Shown here: positions 47,514 through 60,100 of the stretch, in pieces | Position numbering within the stretch: position 1 is the stretch's first letter | Layout of the letters: each line of letters starts with the position of its first letter | Assembly (NCBI RefSeq): GCF_028769735.1 | Contig: NC_088200.1 | Span: 68,516,061-68,580,060, forward strand | Direction: 5' to 3' | Source of the DNA: Zonotrichia leucophrys gambelii | Taxonomy: Eukaryota; Chordata; Aves; Passeriformes; Passerellidae | DNA length: 64,000 nt | The notes under the pieces: model-generated | What the model was told of the DNA's origin: nothing | Databases searched by the model: none | What the model saw: the letters and a program-made list of their open reading frames with translations, nothing else | Program-made: the position numbers and the translations under genes

Positions 47514-47820
47514 TGTTGCATTCATATTGTTATTATCTTATTTCTAGAGTCCCATACCTTCTGGGTGGTTTCTCACACACAGCTCTTCACAGCACTGTTG
47601 CTGCTTCTTCATCAGGGCTCCTCCAAGGCTCTCCCTGACCAGCCAACCCACTCCTTTTATCCCAGCTACCTCCTCGGGCTGCAGCTGCTGCCCCGTTACG
47701 GACATCACAGCTGCAGCCCATTTACAATAACTAGAATCGGGGCAGGTCACTTATACAATACAGAGATCTTTTACTGCAATACATATATTTACTCAGGCCC
47801 CTATAAAACCTGAGGTGTCA
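47514..47820 (-). mobile_element. Probable LTR fragment of an endogenous retrovirus
   Basis: A GC-rich block with gctgcagctgctgccccgttac, actccttttatccc (TATA-like on the minus strand, gggataaaagg) and cggggcaggtcactta. It looks like the promoter part of an avian LTR in minus orientation. It has TGT...TACA-like edges but no confirmed target duplication. The family name and exact ends are uncertain. Confidence 0.45.
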
Positions 47821-49319
47821 GCCACACATTATTGATACAAAATTTGTATTGATAAAAGTACTGGCCACATATCTTTGCAGCATTTTATCAGTATGAATGT
47901 ATAAAGTTGTTCTGACATAGAACAAAATTTGGGCTAAAAAAACAGGGATCTTCAAGCTCCCATTTGGAGCCCATCCCTATAATATGAGTCAATACCCTGT
48001 ATCCAATTATCCTAAAATTTAGGAAAATCTTAAGGCTTTTGGTTTTGAATAGTCCCCTGAGTGACTCTAGGAAATAAAAACCAAACATATTGAACACAAG
48101 AAAATTAGCTTTTTCAGCAATTTAGACCAGCAGTTCTGTGAATGTCATAATGCTCTGTATGTTTACATCAATCTTAGAAATAATCACATTGCAAGTTATA
48201 TATTAAACGCTTTAAAAAAAATTGGTCAGTAACACGGATATCAGGTGAGAGTTAAAAACAATTATTTTTAAATTACAGAACAGTGTTTTTCAAATTACAG
48301 AACATGGAGTGCTTTGTTTTCTAACTATCTCATCAAAATGGAAATCAAAAGGGTTCTCGACTCCAGTCCTGACACGGAAGCTCATTTGGTGCATTACAAT
48401 ATACAAATCCAGTAAATACAGCACTCGCATTTTGCATCTGCGATCTGGCATTAATATTTACCTATCTTTTGCTTACAACAAAAGAACAGAAAAACTCTGT
48501 AACAACCAGTAGCAGAAACTTTAGAGATGGTTTTGTTACAGACAGGTTTTTGTTTGGACTCAAAAAGGAACCCTACATCCAGATTTCCTCTATGAAGATT
48601 TTTTGATGGAAGCTTTTTTAAAGGAAATTCTGCATTGAAATTATATCCCTCAGAATCTTCCAGTGTACTGCTGTAAGACTGAGGCTTATCTCTTTATTTA
48701 AGAAGTGATGTTAAAAAGGTAGGCACACACCACCTTCTAAAAGGTGCGTTGTTTTTATAGCTCAGTTATGGGCACCTGAAACACTGGCAACTACCTTGCT
48801 GCTCAATGGCTAGCATCTGGGCTCTGGCCCTCACCCTTACTGGCCTGAATATGAAGACATATTTACACTTGTTTTGGTTTCTTTTTCCCCAGAGTAATAT
48901 AAGTCCTAGTTCTAAATACAACAGAACAGTAACTATATAAGCACAGTCCACTAGCTTATTATTCACAGCCCCATCTGATGTAAAGACTGTGAAAAAACTG
49001 AGAGTATGATTAATTCTTTCACATTATCTTGTGTTCCTCACTTTAACATTCCTCTTCTAAAGGTAAGGACAAACCTTCCTAATCTTCTGGAAAGTCTGGG
49101 CACTCTATTTTCTTGTAGAAGATTCAATTTATCCTCAAACAAATCTGTTTTCATTTTTTTACATACTTAATGTACCATACTGCTGCACTTCAGAGACTGC
49201 CAGATGACTAAAGGATTTTCTCAACAAAATGATCACCATATTTACACACATCATGAATGTTTGCATGCACTTGGGCATTGTGGTTCCAAAGGACCCACAT
49301 GTATTCATTTATGATACAC
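47821..49319. other. AT-rich non-genic sequence
   Basis: No repeat or gene recognised. The consensus-like donors at 48247 and 49062 lack a plausible upstream acceptor. Confidence 0.55.
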
Positions 49320-49409
49320 AGATTGAGTAATTATATTCATGCATGCGCCTTATTTATTAGATACAGATTGAGTAATTATATTCATGCATGCGCCTTATTT
49401 ATTAGATAC
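49320..49409. repeat. Perfect 2 x 45-bp tandem duplication
   Basis: The 45-bp unit agattgagtaattata...ttattagatac occurs twice head to tail (49320-49364 and 49365-49409) with no difference. Identity in non-coding DNA implies a recent event or an assembly artefact. Confidence 0.95.
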
Positions 49410-50864
49410 ACATCATCTTTGTGCATCTCATGAATAATAACATACAGCTGTAGCTGGACTGAAATTTTTGCCCAAGTCATTTCTATACAGAGATGTCACA
49501 CTTGCATATTATCCAGGATTTCCTTGGACATTTTTAATCAAAGGATGACAAAGCTAATGTGACCCATCAGAGTAGAACAAGCAATACTTACATTTATCTT
49601 TTTTAGCACAGATGGACAATATATTAAATGACAATATATATCTCTTTTATTAAAATGGAAATATCTTTTTTAAATAATAAATGGACAAAACACGGATTTT
49701 GCTGCCATGAGATTTCATACAATCATTTTAAATTACAAGATCTAGGCATCACACAGTATTCTAGTATGTTAACACTGACATTCATGAGGCATCCAGGCCA
49801 ATATATTGCATGAAAATATGCAAATATGCCATAACTGCTTTTTTTTTTTTTTATCATGAGCTAAGAGGACACAGTGACATGTTTTTCAGCAAAATGCCAA
49901 CTGTCTGAGTGCTTTCTCATAGCTGGCAAAACCAAACTGTTAACACATCACAAGGTAGCTTTTTCCAGTATGTAAGAAAGTTGCCATGAACAATTTGGAG
50001 TGAGCTGGAGATTCCTTTATTTCAACGGTTGTGTTGGAGGGTTTTTCCATTAACCCTTCATCCCATACTGTTCTTTTGATCACCATGGCACAGTAAGACA
50101 CAGTGGTGAGGCTCACAGCATGAAGGGTGTCTTCTGTGACTCTACACAGGTTATTTGAAAGGTAATTGGTCCTAAAATGGCAGTAAATGTGCTGACAAGT
50201 ACCTGTGCAATGTGTTACATGCTCACCGAGAGGTGGGCTGATACCATATTATTGATACCCCAGAAGTTTTGGTGGCAGTCTCTCTCCTTTGTCCTGCTGG
50301 GTGTTACAGCACCAGTGTAGCATGGTCTCGTTCACCCAACTGTTTCAAGATGGAGCCACAAGGAACAGCCCTGGCATGCTCCTCCATTTGTGATAAACTC
50401 TCCAATTAGCTTTCAGCCCAGCTTACCTCATTTGCCCCATGCACTGCCCTGTCTAAAGGGCGGTTCAACCAATACAGTAATCCAGGCTACTTTAAACAAA
50501 AACCAGGAAGAGATAGTCAGATAAGACTTTCAGTAAACAGCTCAGAAGAAAAATATTACCTGATATGGGTATCTATAAAGTAATCTCAAACTTCTAAAAG
50601 CAAATAAATTATTGAATTCTTAATCCAGGCAAGGAACAAGGCTCAAGTGGCCAAAACTGCTTTTCACTCATTATAAAATCACACCATTCACTGTGTTCTG
50701 GCTCTAGTTATCTTCCACAGACTATTTTGGACCTTGGCTCCACTTATTTTGAGCATACTTCAGGTACTCTGAGTAACTTGAACACTGTTTTTGAATATTC
50801 CTGATCGAGTCAGGAGTATCATAAATACCAGCTCAGATCAGATATGGCTTTGTCTAGCTGAGTC
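49410..50864. other. Non-genic sequence
   Basis: No repeat recognised. The GC-elevated part at about 50275-50480 is unclassified. Confidence 0.5.
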
Positions 50865-51000
50865 TTGTACCCTCCAAAGACAGTGTGTAGCCACTCTGGG
50901 CAACTTCTTCCAATGCCCTGTGTGTATTCTAGAAATTAGAATTTTTCCCTGTTTCAACATCTTTTCAAACGTTTGTGTCTCATACTATCAGAGCTCCTAT
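50865..51000 (-). mobile_element. Ancient diverged CR1 fragment, minus strand
   Basis: The plus strand shows cactctgggcaacttcttcc, a degenerate tccttatgtccag-like block, then ccctgtttcaacatc and gtgtctcatactatcag. This is the order of blocks of the CR1 3' region in reverse. The 114-codon open frame across it is incidental. Confidence 0.5.
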
Positions 51001-54000
51001 TTCTATAGTATCCAACATAAGACTGCTTTACTATCACACTTCAACTACAAGGACTTAGCAGGTCTTTCAACACTTAAAAGCTTCCAAAACATTTGCATAG
51101 CCTTCACAGAATCCTACCAATGCAGAATATCATAAAGAAAACTGAAGACATATACAATGACCTATTAGGCAAAAGCACTTGTATTCAGGCACTATTGATG
51201 CTGTAGCTCTTAATACATTTTTACACCTGCAAAGACATACAGAAGAACTTTCTTTTTACTGAAGAGAAATGTGCTCAAAGCACACAGAATGCTTGTTACC
51301 ACTTTACTAGTTTTCTGCTTTGTTTCTTTCCAAGGAAGTTCCCTCACATTCAGGCATGCTGACACTTGCCAGATAAACTGAAAAATACTTTATGAACAGC
51401 CACAATGAATGCACTGAAATAAACCTTATTGATTAAGACAGCCTCTAACGCTATTTCCAGGTAGATTGTCTTTTTCATCATTCAACAGCAATGTCCTAGC
51501 CATTGTAGCAGTTTCACTGCTTTTTATACTGACCTCTCCAGTGTGTCTCCTTAGGCACTTTTACTGTTCCTTGCTTCATGTCCTTCAAGATATGATTCAT
51601 AACTATTCTGATAAATTGAGAAAACAGATTGGAAAAAAAAAAAAGAGCAAAATGCACAAAGGATATGTAGATGGTCAAGATGGCCATACTTAATCAAGTC
51701 TTACAATCTGCTGCTGATGTACTAAGGAGAGCATCTCAGCTAACGTTTATAAAAGCTTCATTAGGTCATACTGCTTGAATACTAAACCTGAGCCAGTCTC
51801 ACCTGTTGTGAAACACTAAGACTTTACCACAAAATATGACCAGTGATACCATGTATAGGAAAGATGAAGTAATCTTTTAAACTCCTCTTTATATAACCTT
51901 CATAGAACTACTGGTGTTGAGTATGAGGGATCATGCTTCAGAAAACACCTAAACCTACAAGAGACAGTTCATAGAAGAAAAAACAAAAAGAAAAATAAAG
52001 AAGTCCAAAGCCACAATTTATATGTTTTATCTGACACTACAGATAAAATGAAAATGATAGGAAAAATAGACAGGTTTTCACTGTTCTTCATATTTAATAA
52101 ATAAAGAAGTAATTGCTTTAGATTTAGATTTCACGAACAAGGATTCAAGATCATGTTGTGGATTGAGGACATCCCCTGGATGATAGCAAACACTGGAATT
52201 GGTGGCCTGGGCACACTTAGGACTTTTAAGAACAACAGAGACAGGAATCTTGCCAGGAATGACACAAGAATAGCAGGCCTTAACTCAGGACAGGAAATTA
52301 ATTCAATGACTCAGTGAGTCTCTGCTTTTCTCTGATTTCATATGTATCATAAATCTTTTTATTTTGCATTGAAAGTTTTCCCTATTGTTCCATCCCTAAT
52401 TTTTCATCTTTTGTCATCTTACACATAATGTTGAAGGTTCTAATTACTGAAAACCCTGAATCCCCTCTAAGATTTAATATACTCTTCAGAGTAGGAACAT
52501 GTGAATTTTGGTCTATACAGCATCACTAGTACTGCAGACATTAAAAAGTAATTAGTAACTTTATAGTACACAACTTTCTGTTTCTCTCCCCAATCTGCCC
52601 TTCACCAGTTAGAGAAAAACACAGCCCAGATTTTCTCACAAGGAGTCTGTTGTTGACAGCTTGATCTTCAAATACTTGCTTTACTGTATCTGTATATATG
52701 AGCAATTATCACATTACAGTAAAAGGTCCTCTGTGCTTTTCCTTTTTATGTATAACTTGATCATAATAAAAACATATGGTTTTCAAGTATGTTCCACTCA
52801 CATGAGCAGTCCCACATTTGCTTGTTTAATGTAAGGCACTGCTCCCTGAATATTCCTGAGAATCCTGGTATTCAGAGCTTTTATCACTCAGGAGAGTCCC
52901 CTCTCACTGTGAAGTTGCTGCACCATATACAGTTTGACAGAGCTTGGTCACAGAGTTTCTTTTTCAAATCCTAAAAAAAACCCACAAGCTATAGTCCTGG
53001 TTCATTGCTTATTACTTTCACTGTCATTATCAGATAAGAGCAAACTGGACTAAGGACACATTTATCACCAATCTGCCAGAACCAAGTCTCTGACAAGACT
53101 TAAGATATCATTATATGGAAGAAATAACTAAGCAAGGATTCCTTTTTTTAGTATCAAGGCTTTAGGCATCAATTTATTTTAATGTAAGTTTCTTCTGCAC
53201 TAAATGACTAAAACAGATTTATTTAAATCAGAGAGCTGTGCACACCTTGAGAATTGAGTCAGATGAAACTAAAAGAGAGACTGAGCTCCAGGACCAAGCA
53301 ACTCCTTTCTAGTTCTTGTACCACTGAGGTGAAGACAGGAACCTCTGGCAATGAATGAACAGAACAGTCAGTGGCAGTGTTTATCTCCTAAAGAGGTGGT
53401 TACAGCTGACAGACTGAAAATCTAAGCACTCAAAAGAAAACAAATTTTATTTATTCAAATATCTAGAAGTCACATTCTCACCTACTAAAAACAGCACTTC
53501 TGCTGAACTGCATATAGTTACACAGGAATTATTCAACCACAAGTCTGCCTCAAAATTAGGACTAAATTAGCAATTACATTTTTAGTGCAATGAAAAGCCT
53601 CCAAAAACAAGATCAGGGATAGGCAGTCACTTTTCCTACTGATTCCAATCATCCTGCGTATGCCTTGTTAGTGCACATTTACACAATCCCCAGGGTACCT
53701 AAAACCTCACACAGGTTTCTGCACCCAAGAAAAGGGCCTGAAGAGACACATGATGCCTTCCCCAGCCATTTCAGTGCCAGCTTTACTCATAGTCCAGGCA
53801 GCTGAAATGGCTCCTATTCTGTTATGGTTGGATAAACAAAATGCTGTTATATTGCCACAGGTTGTATCTGGTGTTAGGAGGTGGGAGAGGCTCTGCAAAG
53901 CAGTGCCAAGTGCACTCAGGGGTTCCACAAGGAATAATAGCAGCAATCAATGTTTCACAGGGCCTAACAGGCTGAATAATCTCCCTTGTAAATTAAATCT

Positions 54001-54759
54001 CATTTCTTTTCCACATGTGCCTTGACATTTATATTAAATACTATGTGAACAGTAGTTAATGGTGTCTCCCAGAAATACAGTCATTTTAAATGTCTTCCAT
54101 TCTATACATCTTAGCATATAGTCTTTAAATTTTCCTGTACTGGAGCCAATTAAACCCACACGGTCTAGCAAAAAATCATACAGCAATCTCACATTTTTTG
54201 CAGGATCTGTGTGCCCAAGCAGCTATGGCAGTCTTGAGGCATTTCACCATTAACATCTCCTTTTTATCACTGATTTCCTGAAAGTATTGCAACTATACCT
54301 AAAACTTTTTTCTTGTGTGCCCTAAAGACTAAATATCCAAAGGTGATTAATTTGCTTCATACACTTTTCAATCTGAAATGTACATTAGTATCTATCTCCT
54401 ACACAGATATTCACTAAAAGAAACCACTCTACTGCACATATTCTCCCTTTAGCTCATGTGAATAGTCAGCTCTTAGGAAGTTATTCTATTCATAATTTTA
54501 TTAAAACATGAAAATAGACCTTTGCCTAGACAAGTTACTTTGAACTCTCATGCCAGGATTTTCTCTCCTTTGATTGCATACTTTAAACCACAGAGTCCAT
54601 TTAAGCTTTATTAAAACATAATTCATCAAACTGAAACCTAACTTACTTAACTAAGTAGTAAAGACATTTTTCACAGTTAGTGCCCACCATGGCAAGTGCT
54701 GCCTTAAATCTAGCCTTCCTGAGGGCACTCAACTTGTCCCACAGCTCTGCCAGCACAGG
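51001..54759. other. AT-rich non-genic sequence
   Basis: No repeat or gene was recognised in 3.7 kb, apart from the hairpin at 53764-53812. The segment 54660-54760 just before the CR1 may contain diverged 5' CR1 sequence. Confidence 0.5.
53764..53812. repeat. Imperfect hairpin with 15-bp stem
   Basis: AGCCATTTCAGTGCC (53764-53778) pairs with GGCAGCTGAAATGGCT (53797-53812) with a single bulged G, leaving an 18-nt loop. It is short for a microRNA precursor and pairing does not extend outward, so a functional call is not made. Confidence 0.75.
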
Positions 54760-56240
54760 CCCAAGGAAACTTGACATCTACAAGTCCACGGGCCCCAGTA
54801 GGATGCACAAGGGAGTGCTGAGACAGCTGACGGACATCATAGCTCTGCTTCCTTACCTTTGAAAGGTCATGGTGATCAGGACTAGTGCCTGAGGACTGAA
54901 GAAAGCAAATGTCACCCCGGTCTTCAAACAGGGCAAGGAAGAGGATGCAGGGCACTATCAGCCAGTCAACCTCACCTCAGTCCCTGGAAAGGTGATGGAG
55001 CACCTCATTCTGGAGGCCACTTCTATCACAGGGAGGACAAGAAGGTGATCAGGAGTAGTCAGCACGGATTCATTAAAGGCAAATCATGCTTGACCAACCT
55101 CATTGCCTTCCACGATGAAACAGCTGCATGGATGGACAAGGAGAGAGCAGTGGATCTTCAAGGCTTGTGACACTGTCTCTAACAAGCAAACCCAGGAAGA
55201 GTGGACTGAAGAGGAGGATGGAGAGGTGAATTGAGAACTGGCTGAACGGCAGATCCCAGAGTCATAATCAGTGGCACAAGCTCTAGTTGGAGGCTTGTCA
55301 GTGGTGGTATCTCCCAAGGTTCGATACTGGGCCCAGTCTTTTTTAATTTATCCATCAATGACTTAGATGAAGGGCAGAGGCTTCCTCAGCAATTTCACTG
55401 ACAGCACAAAGCTGGGAGCAGTGGCCGATAGCCCAGAGGGCTGTGCAGCCCTTCAGAGGGACCTCAGCAGCCTGGAGAGATGGGCACAGAGGAACCTGCT
55501 GAAATTCAGCCAAGGCAAGTGCAGGGTCCTGCACCTGGAGAAAAATAATCCAGTGCAGCAGCACAGGTTGGAGGGCAAACCTTCTGGAAAGCAGCTCTGC
55601 AGAGAAGGACCTGGGAGTCCTGGTGGACAACAAGCTCTCCAGAGCCAGCAGTGAGTCCTTGCAGCCAAGCAGGCTGATGAAATTGTGGGTTTCATTAAGA
55701 GGAGCAGTGCCAGCAGGTTGGACGATGTGATCCTCGTCCTCCTCTATTTGGCCCTGGTGAGGTGTTACCTGGAGTAGTCTGTCCAGTACAAGGCTCCTAA
55801 ATACAAGACTAGAAACTCCTGAAGATGTCCAGCAGAAAGAACTAAATTGATCATGAGTCCAGAGCTTAGCTCCAGTCCTCTCGCCTGAGTAAAGGCACCT
55901 TAGCCTGAAGAAAGTATGACTGAGTGAGGACCTCATCAATGCCAAGGAGACAGAGCCAGGCTCTTTTCACTGGTGCCCAGCAACAGGAAAGGCAATGGCC
56001 AGAAACTAATGCAAAGGAAATTCCACCTGAACATGAGGAATAATTTTTTTACTCTGCAGGTGACCACACACTGGAACAGGTTGCCCAAAGAGGTTGTGGA
56101 GTCACCCTTGCTGGACATATTCAAGAACTATGTGGACACAATCCTGTGCCACACATTCTCGTATACTCTTGCCTGAACCAGAATGCTGGACCCACTGGTC
56201 CCTTCCAACATCACCTGTTCTGTGGGTTTGTGATTTTTCT
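54760..56240 (+). mobile_element. 5'-truncated, decayed CR1 retrotransposon
   Basis: Begins in the N-terminal part of reverse transcriptase (acaagtccacgggcccc, degenerate YKSTGP), then ANVTPVFKQGKEED and QPVNLTSVPGKVMEH. The catalytic box is FTDS in place of FADD at about 55394-55405, so the second Asp is lost. C-terminal blocks follow (KFSQGKCRVLHLEKNNP near 55500) and the 3' end is reached near 56200-56235. Multiple frameshifts, stops and small deletions are present. The 196-codon minus-strand frame and the plus-strand frames here are products of this element. It ends about 265 bp before the TATA-like box of the CpG island. Confidence 0.92.
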
Positions 56241-56399
56241 GTGCAAAGCAGCATGGGGTGCTGCTCTTGAGTAAGGAAGCATAACTGCCTACTTGTCTGG
56301 TTAAGGTGTAAAGCCGCAGATGGAAATACCAGCTAATCATTTCATAAGTTCACCTTAGTAGAACAGTCCTCAGGCCAGTATTTGGACTACTGGCTACTT
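56241..56399. other. Spacer between CR1 and CpG island
   Basis: Unique-looking sequence with no feature. Confidence 0.5.
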
Positions 56400-56504
56400 C
56401 CACGACTCACCGAGGAAGCGCGCTGACAGAAAGCAGGGCCGTGGCCACCGCCACCTTCCCCCCGGACTGCGTCTGTGTCAAACAGCGTATCTCCTGTACC
56501 CCCC

Positions 56505-56511
56505 TATAAAA
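56505..56511 (+). promoter_or_regulatory. TATA-like box
   Basis: TATAAAA in a cccccTATAAAAcatt context at the left edge of the CpG island, 290-400 bp upstream of the splice donors. A start site about 30 bp downstream (near 56535) would be expected if it is used. CpG-island promoters often do not use TATA, so this is tentative. Confidence 0.4.
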
Positions 56512-56534
56512 CATTAAGGACGGCTTTTGTTGGA

Positions 56535-56912
56535 GCCGGCGGGAGCCGGTGTCTCACGCGACAGCGTCCCGACTGAATAATTTAAAGCTCGTAAGGGATC
56601 GGCCTCACGGGGAGCGAGGCACCGCATCCCTCACAAGCTCCGCGGCGCGGGCGGCGCCGGCCCGACCGGGCGGGCCCAACCGGTTTGTGGCGGCTCCAGC
56701 TCCTGCAGGCGCGAGCGGCGACGGGTCCGCCCCGGGGCGGGGCGGCGAGGGCGGAGCGGGCCCGGCCCGCCGGTGGCCGAGTGCCTTGTGGCGGCGGGGT
56801 GAGTCCTGCTGCCCGTGCTGATGGTGCTCATGACCGAGCCGCGGTGCGATGCGGAGGAGCCGAGGGCAGCGCGGGCCGCCGGGCGGCGGGAGAATAGGGG
56901 CGCTCCGCGGCT
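56535..56912 (+). other. Putative first exon of an unidentified gene
   Basis: Two consensus-like donors occur: GGG|GTGAGT at 56799 and CT|GTGAGTAG at 56913. The shorter form would be a non-coding 5' exon. The longer contains ATG at 56821 and 56833, opening a 30-codon frame (MVLMTEPRCDAEEPR, then an Arg/Ala-rich stretch) that runs into the second donor in phase 2. The Kozak context is only moderate. The Arg/Ala-rich composition could simply reflect GC content. The gene is not recognised, and the start site is inferred from the TATA-like box. Confidence 0.45.
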
Positions 56913-57165
56913 GTGAGTAGTGCCCCGCCGGGAGGGGGGCTCCGCGCGGGGCTGTGCCCGGGCCGCCCGCCGGGCAGCGCCGGGGCCGCGGGAGTTGCGG
57001 GCGGGGCGGCGGGGGAGCCCCGAGCGCTGGGGCCGCGCTGCTGGGGCGTCGGCCTGGAAGTGCCCGGGGAAGAGACACCGAGGGGGCTCCGCCTCCAGGC
57101 TGAAGTGAGCGCGAACGCCCACCCCCGCTCGGGCAAGACCTGCGCTCGAGTTCAGCGTTGAACTC

Positions 57166-60100
57166 CGAAGCTGCAGTTTTAGGAGCAAAGAGTGCAAATA
57201 CTGCTTGTAGTAGTTTCCCCCAACAGCCTGAAAAATCCTTCTGCGCTGTGGGACTTAAATACAGTAGTTGTGCTTTGTCGCTTATGTTAAAGTGCACGGG
57301 CTCCTGTGGGGAGCTGTGATCCTTTCCTCTGGGTGCCAGGAAAACCCAGAACTTTATCGAAAGTTGACAAAGTCTGATACGGGCAAGAGACATTAAAATG
57401 GGAGTTCATTCTGATGTCCCAGAAAGCAGAGGATGTCCTTTTTCAGGAGAAGGGTGGTGGTCACTTGCTGGTGCTGGCGTGGTTCTCCGCGGGGCCATAC
57501 CCGTACTCACGTTTCTGCTTTCTAACCTGAGAAGTACCGTAAAAACTGAGCAAGCGAAGAGGTCGGAAGTATTCTTCATGAGGAAGAGGAGGCCCTGCTG
57601 GATGGTTAAGGCAGTCTGCTTGGACTAACTGATGGAAAGTAGGGAAGTAAGAGTGCTCAGAGGGGTGGGAGAACTCCCCTGGCCCTGCTGACCTTCCCAG
57701 CCTCTGATGATGACTGAGAACGTCCAGAGTTAAAGGTCCACTCCTGCATTGGTGTCTTGCTTCCTGCAGAGGTCCCAAGTTGTTTAGGTGCTTGTGAGCC
57801 ATGGCAATGACCATCACGTGAAAATGTTGCTGAAATCAAGCAGCTGTCTGTTTCCATACCAGGCTCCCAATTCACATGGGTCTTGGCAGTCCCAAGGACA
57901 GTTTTTGAGAAGTTAAGCATCTGTGAAACAAGAAACTCAAACATGTGGAGCTTTCTCCTCTAAAGAAATTAATAAAATTTAACTTTCTGCTATACTGGGA
58001 TGATTCCTCTTCCTGAAAAACTTTTCTTCACAAATATTTTATCTTAAATAGCTTGCAGGAGCAAGGCAAACAAGTTACCACCAGCTAGCTCTTTCTCTTG
58101 ATACAAATTCTGAAAAAGTCTGTGTTGGTTTTTGGGTTTTTCCCCCAGCTGTTGTATGCATGATGTCTAAGCAGGTGTATTCCTCAAGTAGGTATTGTAG
58201 TGAAATCTGTTGCCAGAAATAACTTGCTTGTTAGAGAGCACTGGGAATCAGAGTGTCTTCTAAGTGTCCTTTATCCTGTATGGTGTAATCACATCAGTGA
58301 CTTCACACTACAAATGAAACATAAGTCCCAGACCTTCACTAGAGTCTTCTGACTTCAAGCCTTGGATCCTGGTCCCTGCATAGAATTATGCCAGTGAACC
58401 TAATGAAATTTTTCAGGTATGCAAGATCTGTATCTGATTTTTCTCTTGAAAACAGAACTAGGAGTCCTAGGTAGTATATGGAGAGCTCAGTCTGGGAGGT
58501 ATTGAACATGCACAGGTAACTGACCATCTGTTTTGCCCCCAGGTGTTTAGTCTTTCAGTCCTTCATCAGTTAACAGTTTTAGAAGCAAGGTCAGTCTTAG
58601 CCAGTGTGATAAACAGAGAAGTCTTACTCACTATGACTCTCTAGCTTTTTTTAGCTATCAGTTTTTGCTGTTCAGTAGGTGTCGTGCAGGGAAGAGCTAG
58701 TCGGTCTGTTACTCTTTAAGATACAGTGTTCAGCAATAGTAGCCTGACGGTGAAAAGACTGGGAGAGAAAAAAAAAAAACTTGAAAAGATTGTCTTAAAC
58801 TAGAAAATTGGTGAAGCATTTGCTCTTTGGAAACAAAGTTGGAATTTCTTTTCCAGCCCCATTTTACTGAGAAGCTTGTCTGAGAAACTCTTGTTCATTT
58901 GATTGGGAGTTAATCTCACAAACCATGTATCTTTGGTTTGACTAACGTGAAGTTACAGGGGAGATTGTTCAGATCAAGAACAGAAGGATGGCTTTAATTC
59001 AGCTAGAAGTGAGATTACTGGAAGTTGAATTGTTGAAGATTTGGTATTAGAAGATGTTGTACATATGTGTATGTGGATTTGGTGGAATTTCATTCCCCTT
59101 ATGTACTTCCAAGGAATAATATGCAGCTAACAGAGCTCATGATGACCTCTATTTGCAAAAAATATTAATGGGATTATAGAGGTTTTGGGAATTTTTGGTG
59201 TTTTCCAAAGCTCAGAGGGAAGAGAGATTCATATGTGTAAAGACATTTATGTACCTGTACTTCCTGGAGGTATGCTTACAATGTTGTTAAATTTAGAGAG
59301 GAACTTCATAGCTTACTATGCTGCTGGTGCCATAAAGGCTCCTTGGGGGATAGATGCATCTGAAGGACTGAGACTGTAAAAGTATTTTGGGTTGTTTGGG
59401 TTTTTTGTGTTTTTTTCAGGGTTTTCTTGGATTAGTTTTTCTTAAATGTTTCAAGATTAGAAACTTCAGAGCTCATATTTATCCAACAGTGATTCAGAAG
59501 AGTTAAGTACTTTCATACTGATTCAGAAAATGGCCTGCTCTGGCATATTTAGTGATACTTACACATTTGCAAAGTTTCTAATAGAGCTCTGTGAGTTGTA
59601 ACCCCAAAGATAATACTATGAGGAAGATGGGCACTGTTATTATGCAAACCCAAAATAGTGATGTGCCAAAATTTGTCATTATGTGGAGCTGCTTCCAAGC
59701 AAATAAAAAATTTGTGGATGGAAAAAAATTTTCCAAGTGGAGCTCCCTAACCATTACCTCCTGATGTGGCCTTGGACCAAAAAGGAGTTAACCCTTGCAC
59801 TGTATTTAGAGATTTTTTCTTTTTTTTCTTTTTTGAGTGGGGTGTGGTTTTTTTGTGGTGGCACTGGACCTCCCATAGAAGCTGTCAGCCTTATTTCAGG
59901 GACAGTAGGTGGAACAGATGTTTGAAAATTGAGCACTGAAAATAAGAGTGTAGCACATAAAGGAGGAATGGCAGAGGAGTAAGAGCAAGTAGTTCTCATG
60001 CTTTGTTAGCATCCCTCTGCTTTTACCCATGCTTGCTTCTGACGAAGTCCATGTAGCACGTTCTGGTGCCACTGGTAATATTTGTTCTCATATGCGTCAA

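Larger units (their letters stand above)
56400..57165. promoter_or_regulatory. CpG island
   Basis: The only large CpG-dense block in the window, about 750 bp and very GC-rich. It has GGGGCGGGGC at 56734-56743 and GGGCGGGGC at about 56999-57007, matching Sp1/KLF boxes. This is the hallmark of a vertebrate promoter. Two good plus-strand splice donors inside it indicate transcription to the right. Bidirectional activity cannot be excluded. Confidence 0.9.

Noticed and set aside
55355..55945. 196-codon minus-strand open frame
   Set aside because: Antisense to a decayed CR1 element whose plus-strand protein motifs are clear.
56605..57393. 262-codon minus-strand open frame across the CpG island, with a 188-codon companion
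   Set aside because: Pro/Arg/Ala-rich frames open on several frames at once are expected from extreme GC content. No domain, and the splice signals favour the plus strand.
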